Positions 6,382 to 13,824 of a stretch of 15,773 nt of DNA are shown piece after piece. Every line of letters begins with the position of its first letter. The stretch's first letter is position 1. Position numbers and translations under genes: made by a program. Source of the DNA: an uncultured Bacillota bacterium. GTDB taxonomy: Bacteria; Bacillota; Clostridia; Tissierellales; Tissierellaceae. The stretch lies in contig CALGAG010000209.1 in assembly GCA_937951995.1 (NCBI GenBank), positions 1 through 15,773 of the forward strand. The letters run 5' to 3'. The notes under the pieces are model-generated. The model made no database searches, had not been told where the DNA came from, and saw only the letters and a list, made by a program, of their open reading frames with translations.

Positions 6382-7554
6382 CTAGCTTTCCCCCAAATAC
6401 CTTAATGCAGTGCCGACTAGGACCTCCACCCCCAAGGGCAGTACCTCCTCATCAATATTGAACTTGGGGTGATGGTGGGGGTAGTCTGTTCCCTTGTGGC
6501 TGTTGGCTGTTCCAAGAAACACAAAGGTTGATGGAACCCTTTTGGAAAACTCAGCAAAGTCCTCGCCCAGCATTACGCTGATATCTGATGTAATCATGTT
6601 TTCTCCACCTAGAGCCTCCTCTGCCACCTCTTGGGCCAGGCTTGTCATTTCATCATTATTGTACAGGAGGTCATTCCCACATTTGAATTCCAAGGTATAG
6701 CTTGTACGATGCACTTTTGATATGCCCTGGACTATTTCCCTCATCCTTTCCTGTATCTCACGGGTGTCCGGGTGCAGGCATCTCAAGGACCCTTCGATTT
6801 CCATCTTCTCCGGTATGATTATTGGATAGGTGCCTGCATGTACCCTTCCGAATGAGATGATTGTAGGTTTAAGAGCATCAACTTCCTTCATGACCATTTC
6901 CTGCAGTCCCTTTATCATGTCTATCCCTGCAAGGATTGGACTGATTGTGGTGTGGGGAGCTCCACCGTGTCCTCCCTTTCCGTTTACAATTATCTTAAAG
7001 TAGTAGCTTGATGCCATAAGGGGTCCCTTTGCAACCCCAATCTTACCAGATTGGATAGGTGACCAGAGATGCATTCCAACTGCAGCGTCCACTTTTGGAT
7101 TCTCAAGGATACCTTCCCCGATCATAATTTCAGCTCCGGCATCCTCTTCATTGGGTTGGAATATGAATTTAATGTTCCCCTCCATCTCGTCCCTCATCCT
7201 TGAAAGCACCTTGGCAGCTACAAGCATCATTGCAAGATGACCGTCATGGCCACATGCATGCATGATTCCCTGGTTTTTGGAGGCAAAATCAACGCCAGTC
7301 TCCTCTGTAAGTGGAAGTGCATCCATGTCGGTCCTTAAAGCTATTGTCTTCCCTGGCCCTTTGCCCCGTAGAAGACCTACAATTCCGGTCTTAGCTACAT
7401 TTCTTTGAACCTCAAGCCCGAGACTTTCAAGGTAGTCAGCAACAATCCTTCCTGTTCTAAACTCCTGAAACCCAAGCTCTGGATTTTCGTGGAAGTCCCT
7501 TCTTAATCCTATCAGTTCTTCCCTCAGACTTTCAATTTCCCTTCTGATATCCAT
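6382..7554 (-). CDS. M20D-family amidohydrolase (N-acyl-amino-acid / aminoacylase-like), copy B
   Basis: Cytoplasmic metal-dependent amidohydrolase of 390 residues, paralogous to the gene at 677-1855 and colinear with it to about residue 200 without a gap. Conserved points: RRDFHENPELGFQE (18-31), MHACGHDGH with C101 and H103, FQPNEE with Glu136-137, MHLW with H162, the full GGHGGAPH motif with H196 and H201, LGEDFAEF (329-336), and the C-terminal PHHHPKF with the last metal His near 360. The reading frame is open to 7608, but that extension lies inside the hairpin at 7573-7628; the ATG at 7554 matches the paralogue's start and has AAGGGAG upstream. The gene follows ntpD with 78 bases between and ends at a strong terminator, so it may share the ATPase transcript. 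Substrate unknown; it probably belongs functionally with the catabolic cluster downstream. Confidence 0.9.
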   Translation of the reverse strand: MDIRREIESLREELIGLRRDFHENPELGFQEFRTGRIVADYLESLGLEVQRNVAKTGIVGLLRGKGPGKTIALRTDMDALPLTEETGVDFASKNQGIMHACGHDGHLAMMLVAAKVLSRMRDEMEGNIKFIFQPNEEDAGAEIMIGEGILENPKVDAAVGMHLWSPIQSGKIGVAKGPLMASSYYFKIIVNGKGGHGGAPHTTISPILAGIDMIKGLQEMVMKEVDALKPTIISFGRVHAGTYPIIIPEKMEIEGSLRCLHPDTREIQERMREIVQGISKVHRTSYTLEFKCGNDLLYNNDEMTSLAQEVAEEALGGENMITSDISVMLGEDFAEFSKRVPSTFVFLGTANSHKGTDYPHHHPKFNIDEEVLPLGVEVLVGTALRYLGES

Positions 7555-7572
7555 CCCTTTAATCACTCCCTT

Positions 7573-7628
7573 AAAGACAGGGGGATATTTCATTGGCCCT
7601 AAAACCAACGAAACATCCCCCTGTCTTT
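7573..7628. repeat. Long hairpin between ntpD and the M20D gene, possible terminator or attenuator
   Basis: Two 24-nt arms (7573-7596 and 7605-7628) enclose an 8-nt loop. The outer 14 bp (AAAGACAGGGGGAT) pair perfectly; in the minus-strand transcript the other 10 bp hold two G.U pairs and no mismatch. On the plus strand the stem is followed by six T (7626-7631), the form of an intrinsic terminator, but no plus-strand gene reads into it. In the minus-strand transcript only a short TTTAA follows, so termination would be weak. The stem ends directly at the AAGGGAG ribosome site of the M20D gene, which makes partial termination, attenuation or a processing site plausible. Confidence 0.7.
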
Positions 7629-7632
7629 TTTG

Positions 7633-8274
7633 TTATGCTTCCTTGTTTATTATTTCCTTTACCTTCATGATTCTTGTAATGGTACTTCTTTCATTTTCAT
7701 CCAGCTTCATACGGATAAATCTGATGGTTTCCTCAAGCTCAGGGATTGTCCTGTACTCAAGTGCATTTACCCTACGTCTGGTCTTCTCGATCTCATCAGC
7801 CATGAGCTGACAGGATTTTTCAACCTGGGCCAACTCAAGGAGCTCCGGCATTATTGTGTAGAGCTTTGAGATCGCATCATCAAGCTCTCCCGATGTCTGT
7901 GAGAAGCCGTAGGGATATATGCTTCCCTCATCTCCCTCAAGCTTCCTCTTGAAGTTCATGACCGGAACGTGAACGCTCATTACGTTCTTTTTCTTGATGT
8001 CAACGCTTATGGTTTCCTTTGGAAGGGCAACCGCCTCCTGAAGTATCTCAGGTGACATTACGGCGCTTGCAAGAAGAAATTCATCAAATGCATCCTTCAG
8101 ATCCTGTTCAACCTGGGTACGAAGCTTCTTGTTTTGTTTTATAAGCTCAATAAACCTTCTCATAAGCTCATCCTGCTTATCCTTCAAAAGCTTGTGGCCT
8201 CTTGTGGCAGTCTTTAGACGGGCCTTCAGTCGGGTGAGCTCCATACGAGTAGGATTAACGTTTAAAACAGCCAT
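7633..8274 (-). CDS. ntpD: V/A-type ATPase subunit D (central rotor stalk)
   Basis: Subunit D forms the coiled-coil central axle that turns inside the A3B3 head and joins it to the membrane rotor. The 213-residue length is normal. The N-terminal helix NVNPTRMELTRLKARLKTAT is characteristic, continued by KLLKDKQDELMRRFIELI, and the C-terminal half forms the returning helix (MADEIEKTRRRVNALEYRTI at about 158-177, then a charged helix to the end). The ATG directly abuts the TAG of ntpB (no gap), with a ribosome site inside the ntpB end, so the two are translationally coupled. It is the last ATPase gene of the operon here; the long hairpin follows its stop codon. Confidence 0.95.
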   Translation of the reverse strand: MAVLNVNPTRMELTRLKARLKTATRGHKLLKDKQDELMRRFIELIKQNKKLRTQVEQDLKDAFDEFLLASAVMSPEILQEAVALPKETISVDIKKKNVMSVHVPVMNFKRKLEGDEGSIYPYGFSQTSGELDDAISKLYTIMPELLELAQVEKSCQLMADEIEKTRRRVNALEYRTIPELEETIRFIRMKLDENERSTITRIMKVKEIINKEA

Positions 8275-9663
8275 CTACTCATCCCCTTCGTCTTCCAGTG
8301 GAAGGTATTTGTCAAGATACTCCTGACGAATTCTCTTAAGCTCCCCTCTTGGAATAATCTTCAGCAGTTCCCACCCAAGGTCAAGGGTGTCTTCAATACT
8401 TCTATTGTTGTCATAGCCTTGGTTTACATATTGGTTGTCAAAGGCTTCAGCAAACTTTGCAAAGGCCTTGTCGGCATCTGATAGGGCTGACTCACCAAGT
8501 ATGGTTGCAAGCTCCCTGGCCTCAATACCGGAGGTGTATGCGGCATAGATCTGGTTCATGGTATCCGCATGGTCCTCCCTTGTCTTGTTATCTCCTATAC
8601 CCTTGTCCTTAAGACGGGACAGTGATGGTACGACGTTTATTGGAGGCTCGATGCCTTTTTTATAGAGGGCACGGGATAGTATTATCTGTCCCTCTGTGAT
8701 GTATCCTGTAAGGTCTGGTATTGGGTGAGTTATGTCATCCTCTGGCATTGTCAGGATTGGAATCTGGGTTATTGAACCCTTTCTTCCCCTTATCCTGCCG
8801 GCTCTTTCATATATTGTGGAAAGGTCGGTGTAAAGATATCCCGGATATCCCCTACGACCTGGCACTTCCTTTCTAGCAGCTGATGTCTCACGAAGAGCCT
8901 CAGCGTAGTTTGTCAAGTCTGTCAGGATAACAAGTACGTGCATGTCCTTCTCAAAAGCAAGATACTCTGCACAGGTAAGTGCCATCCTTGGAGTTGCGAT
9001 TCTCTCGATTGCAGGGTCATCTGCAAGGTTTACGAATAGTACCGCCCTGTCTATGGCCCCTGTCCTTGTAAAGTCCTCTATAAAGAACTGGGCTTCCTCA
9101 AAGGTTATACCCATTGCTGCAAACACAACGGCAAAGTTTTCACCGGTACCCAGTACCTGTGCCTGTCTTGCAATCTGTGCGGCAACCTCTCCGTGAGGTA
9201 GACCCGATCCGGAGAAAATCGGAAGCTTCTGTCCCCTTACCAGGGTGTTCAGACCGTCTATACATGAAATCCCAGTCTGGATAAACTCTTCTGGATAGTC
9301 CCTTGATACGGGATTTATTGGCACACCGTTAATATCAACCTTTTTCTCTGGTATGATCTTTGGCCCATCATCCTTTGGCCTTCCAAGGCCATCGAATATA
9401 CGTCCGATCATGTCCTCGCTTACTCCAAGCTCAAGGGGCTTTCCAAGAAACTTAACCCTGGTCTGTCCAAGGTTGATTCCGGAGGATCCTTCAAAAAGCT
9501 GAACCATGGCCTTGTCGCCGTTTACCTCAAGGACTCTACCACGTCTTTTCTCGCCTGTACCCAGCTCAATGTCCACAAGCTCCTCGTACTTGACGCCTTC
9601 AACTCCGTCAACAACCATCAATGGTCCAACTACTTCCCTTACGGTATTATATTCCTTACGCAT
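8275..9663 (-). CDS. ntpB: V/A-type ATPase subunit B (non-catalytic head subunit)
   Basis: Subunit B alternates with A in the cytoplasmic A3B3 hexamer and contributes the arginine finger to the catalytic site without hydrolysing ATP itself. It has 462 residues, as expected. An N-terminal beta-barrel region (about 1-75) is followed by the nucleotide-fold domain with GLGRPKDDGP (92-101), INPVSRDYPEEFIQTGISCI (116-135), and the degenerate loop FSGSGLPHGEVAAQIARQA (150-168), which lacks the Walker A GKT. NVVPSLSRL (near 335-345) holds the expected Arg. The gene overlaps ntpA by 8 bases (ATGCGTAA), and its GGAGGT ribosome site lies in the ntpA end, so translation of A and B is coupled. Confidence 0.97.
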   Translation of the reverse strand: MRKEYNTVREVVGPLMVVDGVEGVKYEELVDIELGTGEKRRGRVLEVNGDKAMVQLFEGSSGINLGQTRVKFLGKPLELGVSEDMIGRIFDGLGRPKDDGPKIIPEKKVDINGVPINPVSRDYPEEFIQTGISCIDGLNTLVRGQKLPIFSGSGLPHGEVAAQIARQAQVLGTGENFAVVFAAMGITFEEAQFFIEDFTRTGAIDRAVLFVNLADDPAIERIATPRMALTCAEYLAFEKDMHVLVILTDLTNYAEALRETSAARKEVPGRRGYPGYLYTDLSTIYERAGRIRGRKGSITQIPILTMPEDDITHPIPDLTGYITEGQIILSRALYKKGIEPPINVVPSLSRLKDKGIGDNKTREDHADTMNQIYAAYTSGIEARELATILGESALSDADKAFAKFAEAFDNQYVNQGYDNNRSIEDTLDLGWELLKIIPRGELKRIRQEYLDKYLPLEDEGDE

Positions 9664-11419
9664 CCAGGATACCTCCTTCCTCTATGAGTCTATTTATTTC
9701 CTGGTTAAGCTCCACGCCTATCTCGTCTATCTTGTGGAGTTCTTCCTCATCTATATACTTGCTTCTTGCTATGTTTTCCCTTATTGGCATATGCTCGATG
9801 TCCTTAAGGTAAACTCCCTTTTCCAGAGCCTTCATACCAAGGTCATAGAACTGAAGTACAAGCTTTAGCATCTTGTTCTGCTTCTCCAATGAACAGAAGG
9901 TGTCAATGTCATGGAATGCATTCTGCTGCAGGTAGTCCTCCCTCAGTGACTTTGTGGCCTCAAGCTTAAGCTGGTCTTCCTCGGAAAGTGAATCCCTACC
10001 CACAAGTCTAACAATTTCCTGAAGTGATGACTCCTCCTGTAGAAGGTTCATGGCCTTGGCCCTGTTTTTTGCAAACTCAGGGTCTATGTTTCCTGCCATC
10101 CACTGGTCCATCTTGGTCTGATATAGTGTGTAGGAGTTTAGCCAGTTGATTGCCGGGAAGTGCCTCTTGTATGAGAGAGCATGGTCAAGACCCCAGAATA
10201 CCTTTACTATCCTAAGCGTAGCCTGGGATACCGGCTCGGAAATATCTCCTCCTGGAGGCGATACTGCACCGATTACGGTGATGGCTCCTTCTCTCTTGTC
10301 CCCACCTTCACATATGACCTTTCCGGCTCTCTCGTAGAAGGCTGCTGCCCTTGATGCCAGGTATGCCGGATATCCCTCATCACCAGGCATCTCCTCAAGA
10401 CGTCCTGACATCTCTCTAAGTGCCTCCGCCCATCTGGATGTGGAGTCAGCCATTATGGCAACTGAATACCCCATGTCCCTGAAGTATTCTGCAATTGTTA
10501 TTCCTGTATATATTGATGCCTCCCTTGCGGCTACGGGCATGTTTGAGGTGTTGGCGATAAGAACTGTTCTCTTCATCAGTGACTCCCCGGTTTTTGGGTC
10601 GATGATTTCAGGGAACTCCATAAGAACATCCGTCATCTCGTTTCCACGCTCACCACAGCCTACATATACAACTATCTCAGTATCCGCCCACTTGGCCAAC
10701 TGGTGCTGGACAACTGTCTTTCCTGAACCGAAGGGTCCTGGAATAGCTGCTGTTCCACCCTTTGCAACAGGGAAGAAGGTGTCTATTACCCTCTGTCCTG
10801 TCAACAGTGGCACATCCGGGTTCAGCTTCTTGGCAAAGGGTCTTCCCTTTCTTACCGGCCACTTCTGCATCATCTGAAGCCTTTTCTCTCCATCAAGCAC
10901 GCAGATGTCTTCAACAACAGTGAATCGGCCTTCCTTTATTTCAGTTACCTCACCTGACATTCCAGGAGGAACCATTATCTTGTGTAGAATAAGTGTGGTC
11001 TCCTGGACCGTACCTATTACATCTCCAGATTCAACCTTGTCTCCAACCTTGACGGCCGGAACAAAGTCCCATTTTTTCTCCCTGTCCAGGTTGTCGACCT
11101 TTGTTCCCCTGGTCATGAAGTCTCCGGATATTTCCCTGAACTTGTTCAGAGGTCTCTGGATACCATCGAACATGGCCTCCATCATACCAGGTCCAAGCTC
11201 AACTGACAAAGGCTCGCCAGTGGTGTACACAGGGTCCCCGGGACCAATTCCCGTAGTCTCCTCGTAAACCTGGATCGATGCCCTGTCGCCTCTCATCTCT
11301 ATTATCTCACCGACAAGCTTGAAGTCGGATACTTGTACTACGTCATATACATTCGCTTCATCCATCCCCTCAGCAACTACCAAGGGTCCAGATACTTTTA
11401 CTATTTTCCCTACTTTCAA
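9656..11419 (-). CDS. ntpA: V/A-type ATPase subunit A (catalytic head subunit)
   Basis: Catalytic ATP-hydrolysing or synthesising subunit, 587 residues, close to the E. hirae length. The N-terminal barrel begins VGKIVKVSGPLVVAEGM. The non-homologous insert typical of A subunits spans about 110-190 (KVGDKVESGDVIGTV, PPGMSGEV). Walker A is GPFGSGKT (228-235), the catalytic Glu lies in GCGERGNE (E257), and Walker B lies in VAIMADSTSRWAEALRE. The C-terminal helical domain ends in EEGGILDA. The start codon is TTG, not ATG: the first ATG-encoded Met is residue 19, inside the conserved barrel, and a GAGGG ribosome site precedes the TTG. The gap to the subunit F gene is 16 bases; it overlaps ntpB by 8 bases. 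Confidence 0.97.
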   Translation of the reverse strand: MKVGKIVKVSGPLVVAEGMDEANVYDVVQVSDFKLVGEIIEMRGDRASIQVYEETTGIGPGDPVYTTGEPLSVELGPGMMEAMFDGIQRPLNKFREISGDFMTRGTKVDNLDREKKWDFVPAVKVGDKVESGDVIGTVQETTLILHKIMVPPGMSGEVTEIKEGRFTVVEDICVLDGEKRLQMMQKWPVRKGRPFAKKLNPDVPLLTGQRVIDTFFPVAKGGTAAIPGPFGSGKTVVQHQLAKWADTEIVVYVGCGERGNEMTDVLMEFPEIIDPKTGESLMKRTVLIANTSNMPVAAREASIYTGITIAEYFRDMGYSVAIMADSTSRWAEALREMSGRLEEMPGDEGYPAYLASRAAAFYERAGKVICEGGDKREGAITVIGAVSPPGGDISEPVSQATLRIVKVFWGLDHALSYKRHFPAINWLNSYTLYQTKMDQWMAGNIDPEFAKNRAKAMNLLQEESSLQEIVRLVGRDSLSEEDQLKLEATKSLREDYLQQNAFHDIDTFCSLEKQNKMLKLVLQFYDLGMKALEKGVYLKDIEHMPIRENIARSKYIDEEELHKIDEIGVELNQEINRLIEEGGILDA

Positions 11420-11435
11420 GATAAGCCCTCGCTTT

Positions 11436-11744
11436 CTATAAAATATTTGATCCTACGGCCTTTTCAACATTCTCGTTTATCCTGTCCATCCCTATATTCA
11501 GGGTTCCCTGGTTGCTAGGGATAAGAATAACCGCAGGGATTATCTCTTTGTCATATCTATCAACAGTATCTGGTATCAAACTGGCAACCTGCTCAGTGAT
11601 AAAGATAACGCCATAATTACTTCTGGCCATTGTATCCACGGTTTTTCTGGCTTCCTCTTCATCCACCACGGTAAAGACATCTACACCCAATGCCTTGAAG
11701 GCCAGAACGGAATCCTTGTCTCCAACTACTCCAACTTTAAACAT
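11436..11744 (-). CDS. ntpG: V/A-type ATPase subunit F (central stalk; NtpG in Enterococcus naming)
   Basis: Small Rossmann-like subunit that sits on the central stalk with D and tunes ATPase activity. From the ATG at 11744 it has 102 residues, the usual size. Family features are FKVGVVGDKDSVLAFKALGV at the start, followed by a TVVDEEEARKTVD stretch, GVIFITEQVA in the middle (about 46-55) and EIIPAVILIPSNQG (about 67-80). A GTG three codons upstream (11753) is possible but less likely. The ATG overlaps the ntpC stop by 8 bases (ATGTTTAA), so translation is probably coupled. Confidence 0.93.
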   Translation of the reverse strand: MFKVGVVGDKDSVLAFKALGVDVFTVVDEEEARKTVDTMARSNYGVIFITEQVASLIPDTVDRYDKEIIPAVILIPSNQGTLNIGMDRINENVEKAVGSNIL

Positions 11745-12738
11745 ATAGATCACGCAACCTTTCTCTTATGGCCTCCGGTGAAAGATTGTTCGTCTTAGAA
11801 ACCATTATGATCCTTAGTATCTTAATTTCCATTTCCTTGGCCACCAGATATGAAAAGAGGGGCTCAGGTCCGAATGTTATGGATTTGGAATCCTTGTTAA
11901 GGTTTATCATGTAGTTGTCCATGTACTTCTCAAATGCGGACAGCCTACCGGTCTCCTGATATGCCTGAAGACCCTTGAGAAGGTCTTTGCTTACTCTGGC
12001 ATGCCTGAACTTGTTCATCATCACATCAATTGAATCGTTCATGGTAAGGAGTATGTCATCCCTTTCAATGTTTCCATTGAAGAGGATCACCTCCCTGAAG
12101 AACCTGAGGTCCTTGCCTTGCTTCTTTAGCCTGATTGCAGCGGATACATTGAGAAAATCTATGTAGTCCTTCACATAGGCCTTGAACAGTTCTATTCCCG
12201 TTTTATCTGCAATTCTGTACAGATGCTTGAAATAGTGTCTGTCCGCAAGGATGTCAATCCTCTGGGGATCCTCAAGCTGGTCATAATCATCCAGGATTTC
12301 TTCAATTGCAGCCTTTAATTCAGGCTGTATGTCCCTCATCTGCTCGGCCTTGAACATGGCCTTGAGTTTATTGAAATCAACCGTACCCACTTGAACGTAC
12401 AAATCGGATAGGTCCTTGTTCATTACGTGTTCCTTAAGCATCACCTTAAGGTTGTGGTAGTCATACTTCAGGGCCATCAGGTCCACCACCTCGTCACGGG
12501 GTGAAATCTCCCTCATGAGGTCGTATGACCTTTTCAGCTCATGGCTAAGGATGCTTTCGTAGTCCTCTCCTTTTTCCACAGCTGACACCGCACCTGCATA
12601 ATCCGTATCTCCAAGGGTTCTCAGTACCTCCTCAAGATCCTTCGCATCAACCATCTTGTCGATGGTCAATTGGTCAAGGAGCTTGGTTTCAAGGACTCTG
12701 GTACGGGTTACCCCCTGGGTAAATTCCATTCTATCCAT
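11737..12738 (-). CDS. ntpC: V/A-type ATPase subunit C (rotor-to-ring adaptor, subunit d homologue)
   Basis: Funnel-shaped subunit that connects the D-F central stalk to the K ring. From the ATG at 12738 it has 333 residues, normal for the family. The opening MDRMEFTQGVTRTRVLETKL, continuing with LLDQLTIDKMVDAKDLEEVL and then LGDTDYAGAV, is typical. Open frame continues up to 12819, which would overlap ntpE by 71 bases with unrelated-looking sequence, so I prefer 12738; an ATG at 12729 is also possible. The ribosome site TAGGAGTGA overlaps the ntpE stop codon, giving a 10-base gap. The protein is almost entirely helical, rich in charged residues, with no membrane segment. Confidence 0.93.
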   Translation of the reverse strand: MDRMEFTQGVTRTRVLETKLLDQLTIDKMVDAKDLEEVLRTLGDTDYAGAVSAVEKGEDYESILSHELKRSYDLMREISPRDEVVDLMALKYDYHNLKVMLKEHVMNKDLSDLYVQVGTVDFNKLKAMFKAEQMRDIQPELKAAIEEILDDYDQLEDPQRIDILADRHYFKHLYRIADKTGIELFKAYVKDYIDFLNVSAAIRLKKQGKDLRFFREVILFNGNIERDDILLTMNDSIDVMMNKFRHARVSKDLLKGLQAYQETGRLSAFEKYMDNYMINLNKDSKSITFGPEPLFSYLVAKEMEIKILRIIMVSKTNNLSPEAIRERLRDLYV

Positions 12739-12748
12739 GAACTCACTC

Positions 12749-13306
12749 CTATTCTTCAAAGAGTTTCTGTGCAATCTCCCCTTCGAGGTCTTCCCTGATT
12801 TCATCCACCAGGGCTTCAAATGTATAGTTATAAACTATTTCCCCATCCTTAAGTATATAGCCTGATTGGACTGAAGGGTCCTCCACAAGCTCCACTGCCG
12901 TGGAAAGTTCTTCCAGCTGGTCCTTTTTTCCCTTTGGAACCAGAAGTGTGGGCTTGCCTTCTGTCTTTGTATTTTCAAGAGAAGCCTTTACAAATTCCAG
13001 GTAATCATCATTATCAAGGTTTGACAACTTGTCCTTTGCCATCTGAAAAACCTTGTCCATAACCTCCTGCTTTGCAGTAAGCTTTTCGTCCCTGACCTTC
13101 AATTCAGCACTTGAGATCACTCTGCTCTTTAGCATTTGTGCCTCGGCGGCAGCCTTTTCGACGATCTTATCCCTTCTCTCATTTGCTTCCTTTACCCTAT
13201 GGCTGACAAGACTCCTGTTCCTTTTTTCAGCCTCTTCCATGATCTCACTTGCCTTGTTCTGGGCATCCTCAAGAATCTTTTGGGTAAGGTTATCTAAATT
13301 TGACAT
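12749..13306 (-). CDS. ntpE: V/A-type ATPase subunit E (peripheral stalk)
   Basis: Peripheral stator subunit of 185 residues. The first ~100 residues are one long charged coiled coil (ILEDAQNKASEIMEEAEKRN, then many Glu/Lys/Arg heptads), and the C-terminal part is the globular domain that binds the head (TEGKPTLLVPKGKKD, then VQSGYILKDGEIVYNYTFEA, ending EIAQKLFEE). Its usual partner, the small G/H-type stalk subunit, is not seen in the window; in E. hirae it lies upstream of the I gene, which would be beyond the right edge. Start ATG has AAGGATG upstream; the gap to ntpK is 21 bases. Confidence 0.93.
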   Translation of the reverse strand: MSNLDNLTQKILEDAQNKASEIMEEAEKRNRSLVSHRVKEANERRDKIVEKAAAEAQMLKSRVISSAELKVRDEKLTAKQEVMDKVFQMAKDKLSNLDNDDYLEFVKASLENTKTEGKPTLLVPKGKKDQLEELSTAVELVEDPSVQSGYILKDGEIVYNYTFEALVDEIREDLEGEIAQKLFEE

Positions 13307-13327
13307 AGCTTCACATCCTTACTTTTT

Positions 13328-13807
13328 CTAGAAACTTACGGCGTTTACAAGAATTAGTGAGATTACAAATGCCAGCAGGGCATATGTCTCAACCATTACT
13401 GAGTAGATGATACCCTTTGTTGAATGCTCTTCGTTCTTTGCAAGAATTGAAATACCGGCAGCAGCAACCTTTCCCTGGGCTATGGCTGACTGCCATCCAA
13501 CAAAACCGATTGGCAAACACGCTGCAAGGAGATACATGCCATGAGCCAGAGTCATGCCCGCATCCAACTGTCCAAGAACCAAAAGTCCTATTACAAAGCC
13601 GTAAAGACCCTGTGTTCCTGGTAGCAGCTGAAGTACAAGTGAACGACCGAACTTCTCAGGCTCCTCGATAATCAAACCGCTGGCTGCCTGTCCTACAATA
13701 CCTATACCTTTTGCTGAGCCTATTCCTGAGAGAAATACAGCCACCGCTATACCTAGTCCTGCGAAAAATACCCCACCATATGAAACAATAAATTCAGTAA
13801 ATGTCAT
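13328..13807 (-). CDS. ntpK: V/A-type ATPase subunit K (membrane rotor proteolipid, Na+-type)
   Basis: Rotor-ring proteolipid of 159 residues with four transmembrane helices (about 11-31, 57-80, 88-110, 132-156), the duplicated-hairpin form found in E. hirae NtpK. The Na+ ligand set of E. hirae (Leu61, Thr64, Gln65, Tyr68, Gln110, Glu139) is matched one residue later: L62, T65, Q66, Y69 in LLPGTQGLY, Q111 in AQGK and E140 in VMVETYA. This points to Na+ rather than H+ translocation. The first repeat has a neutral Gln at the position where the second repeat has the essential Glu, as in other Na+ V-ATPases. AGGAGG ribosome site; 17 bases after the I gene. Confidence 0.95.
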   Translation of the reverse strand: MTFTEFIVSYGGVFFAGLGIAVAVFLSGIGSAKGIGIVGQAASGLIIEEPEKFGRSLVLQLLPGTQGLYGFVIGLLVLGQLDAGMTLAHGMYLLAACLPIGFVGWQSAIAQGKVAAAGISILAKNEEHSTKGIIYSVMVETYALLAFVISLILVNAVSF

Positions 13808-13824
13808 TTACATTTCCTCCTAAC

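Noticed and set aside
7555..7608. N-terminal extension of the M20D gene at 6382-7554
   Set aside because: The extension lies in the hairpin, and the paralogue at 677-1855 starts at the equivalent of the ATG at 7554.
12739..12819. N-terminal extension of ntpC reaching into ntpE
   Set aside because: The added 27 residues do not look like subunit C, overlap the ntpE coding end, and a good ribosome site serves the ATG at 12738.
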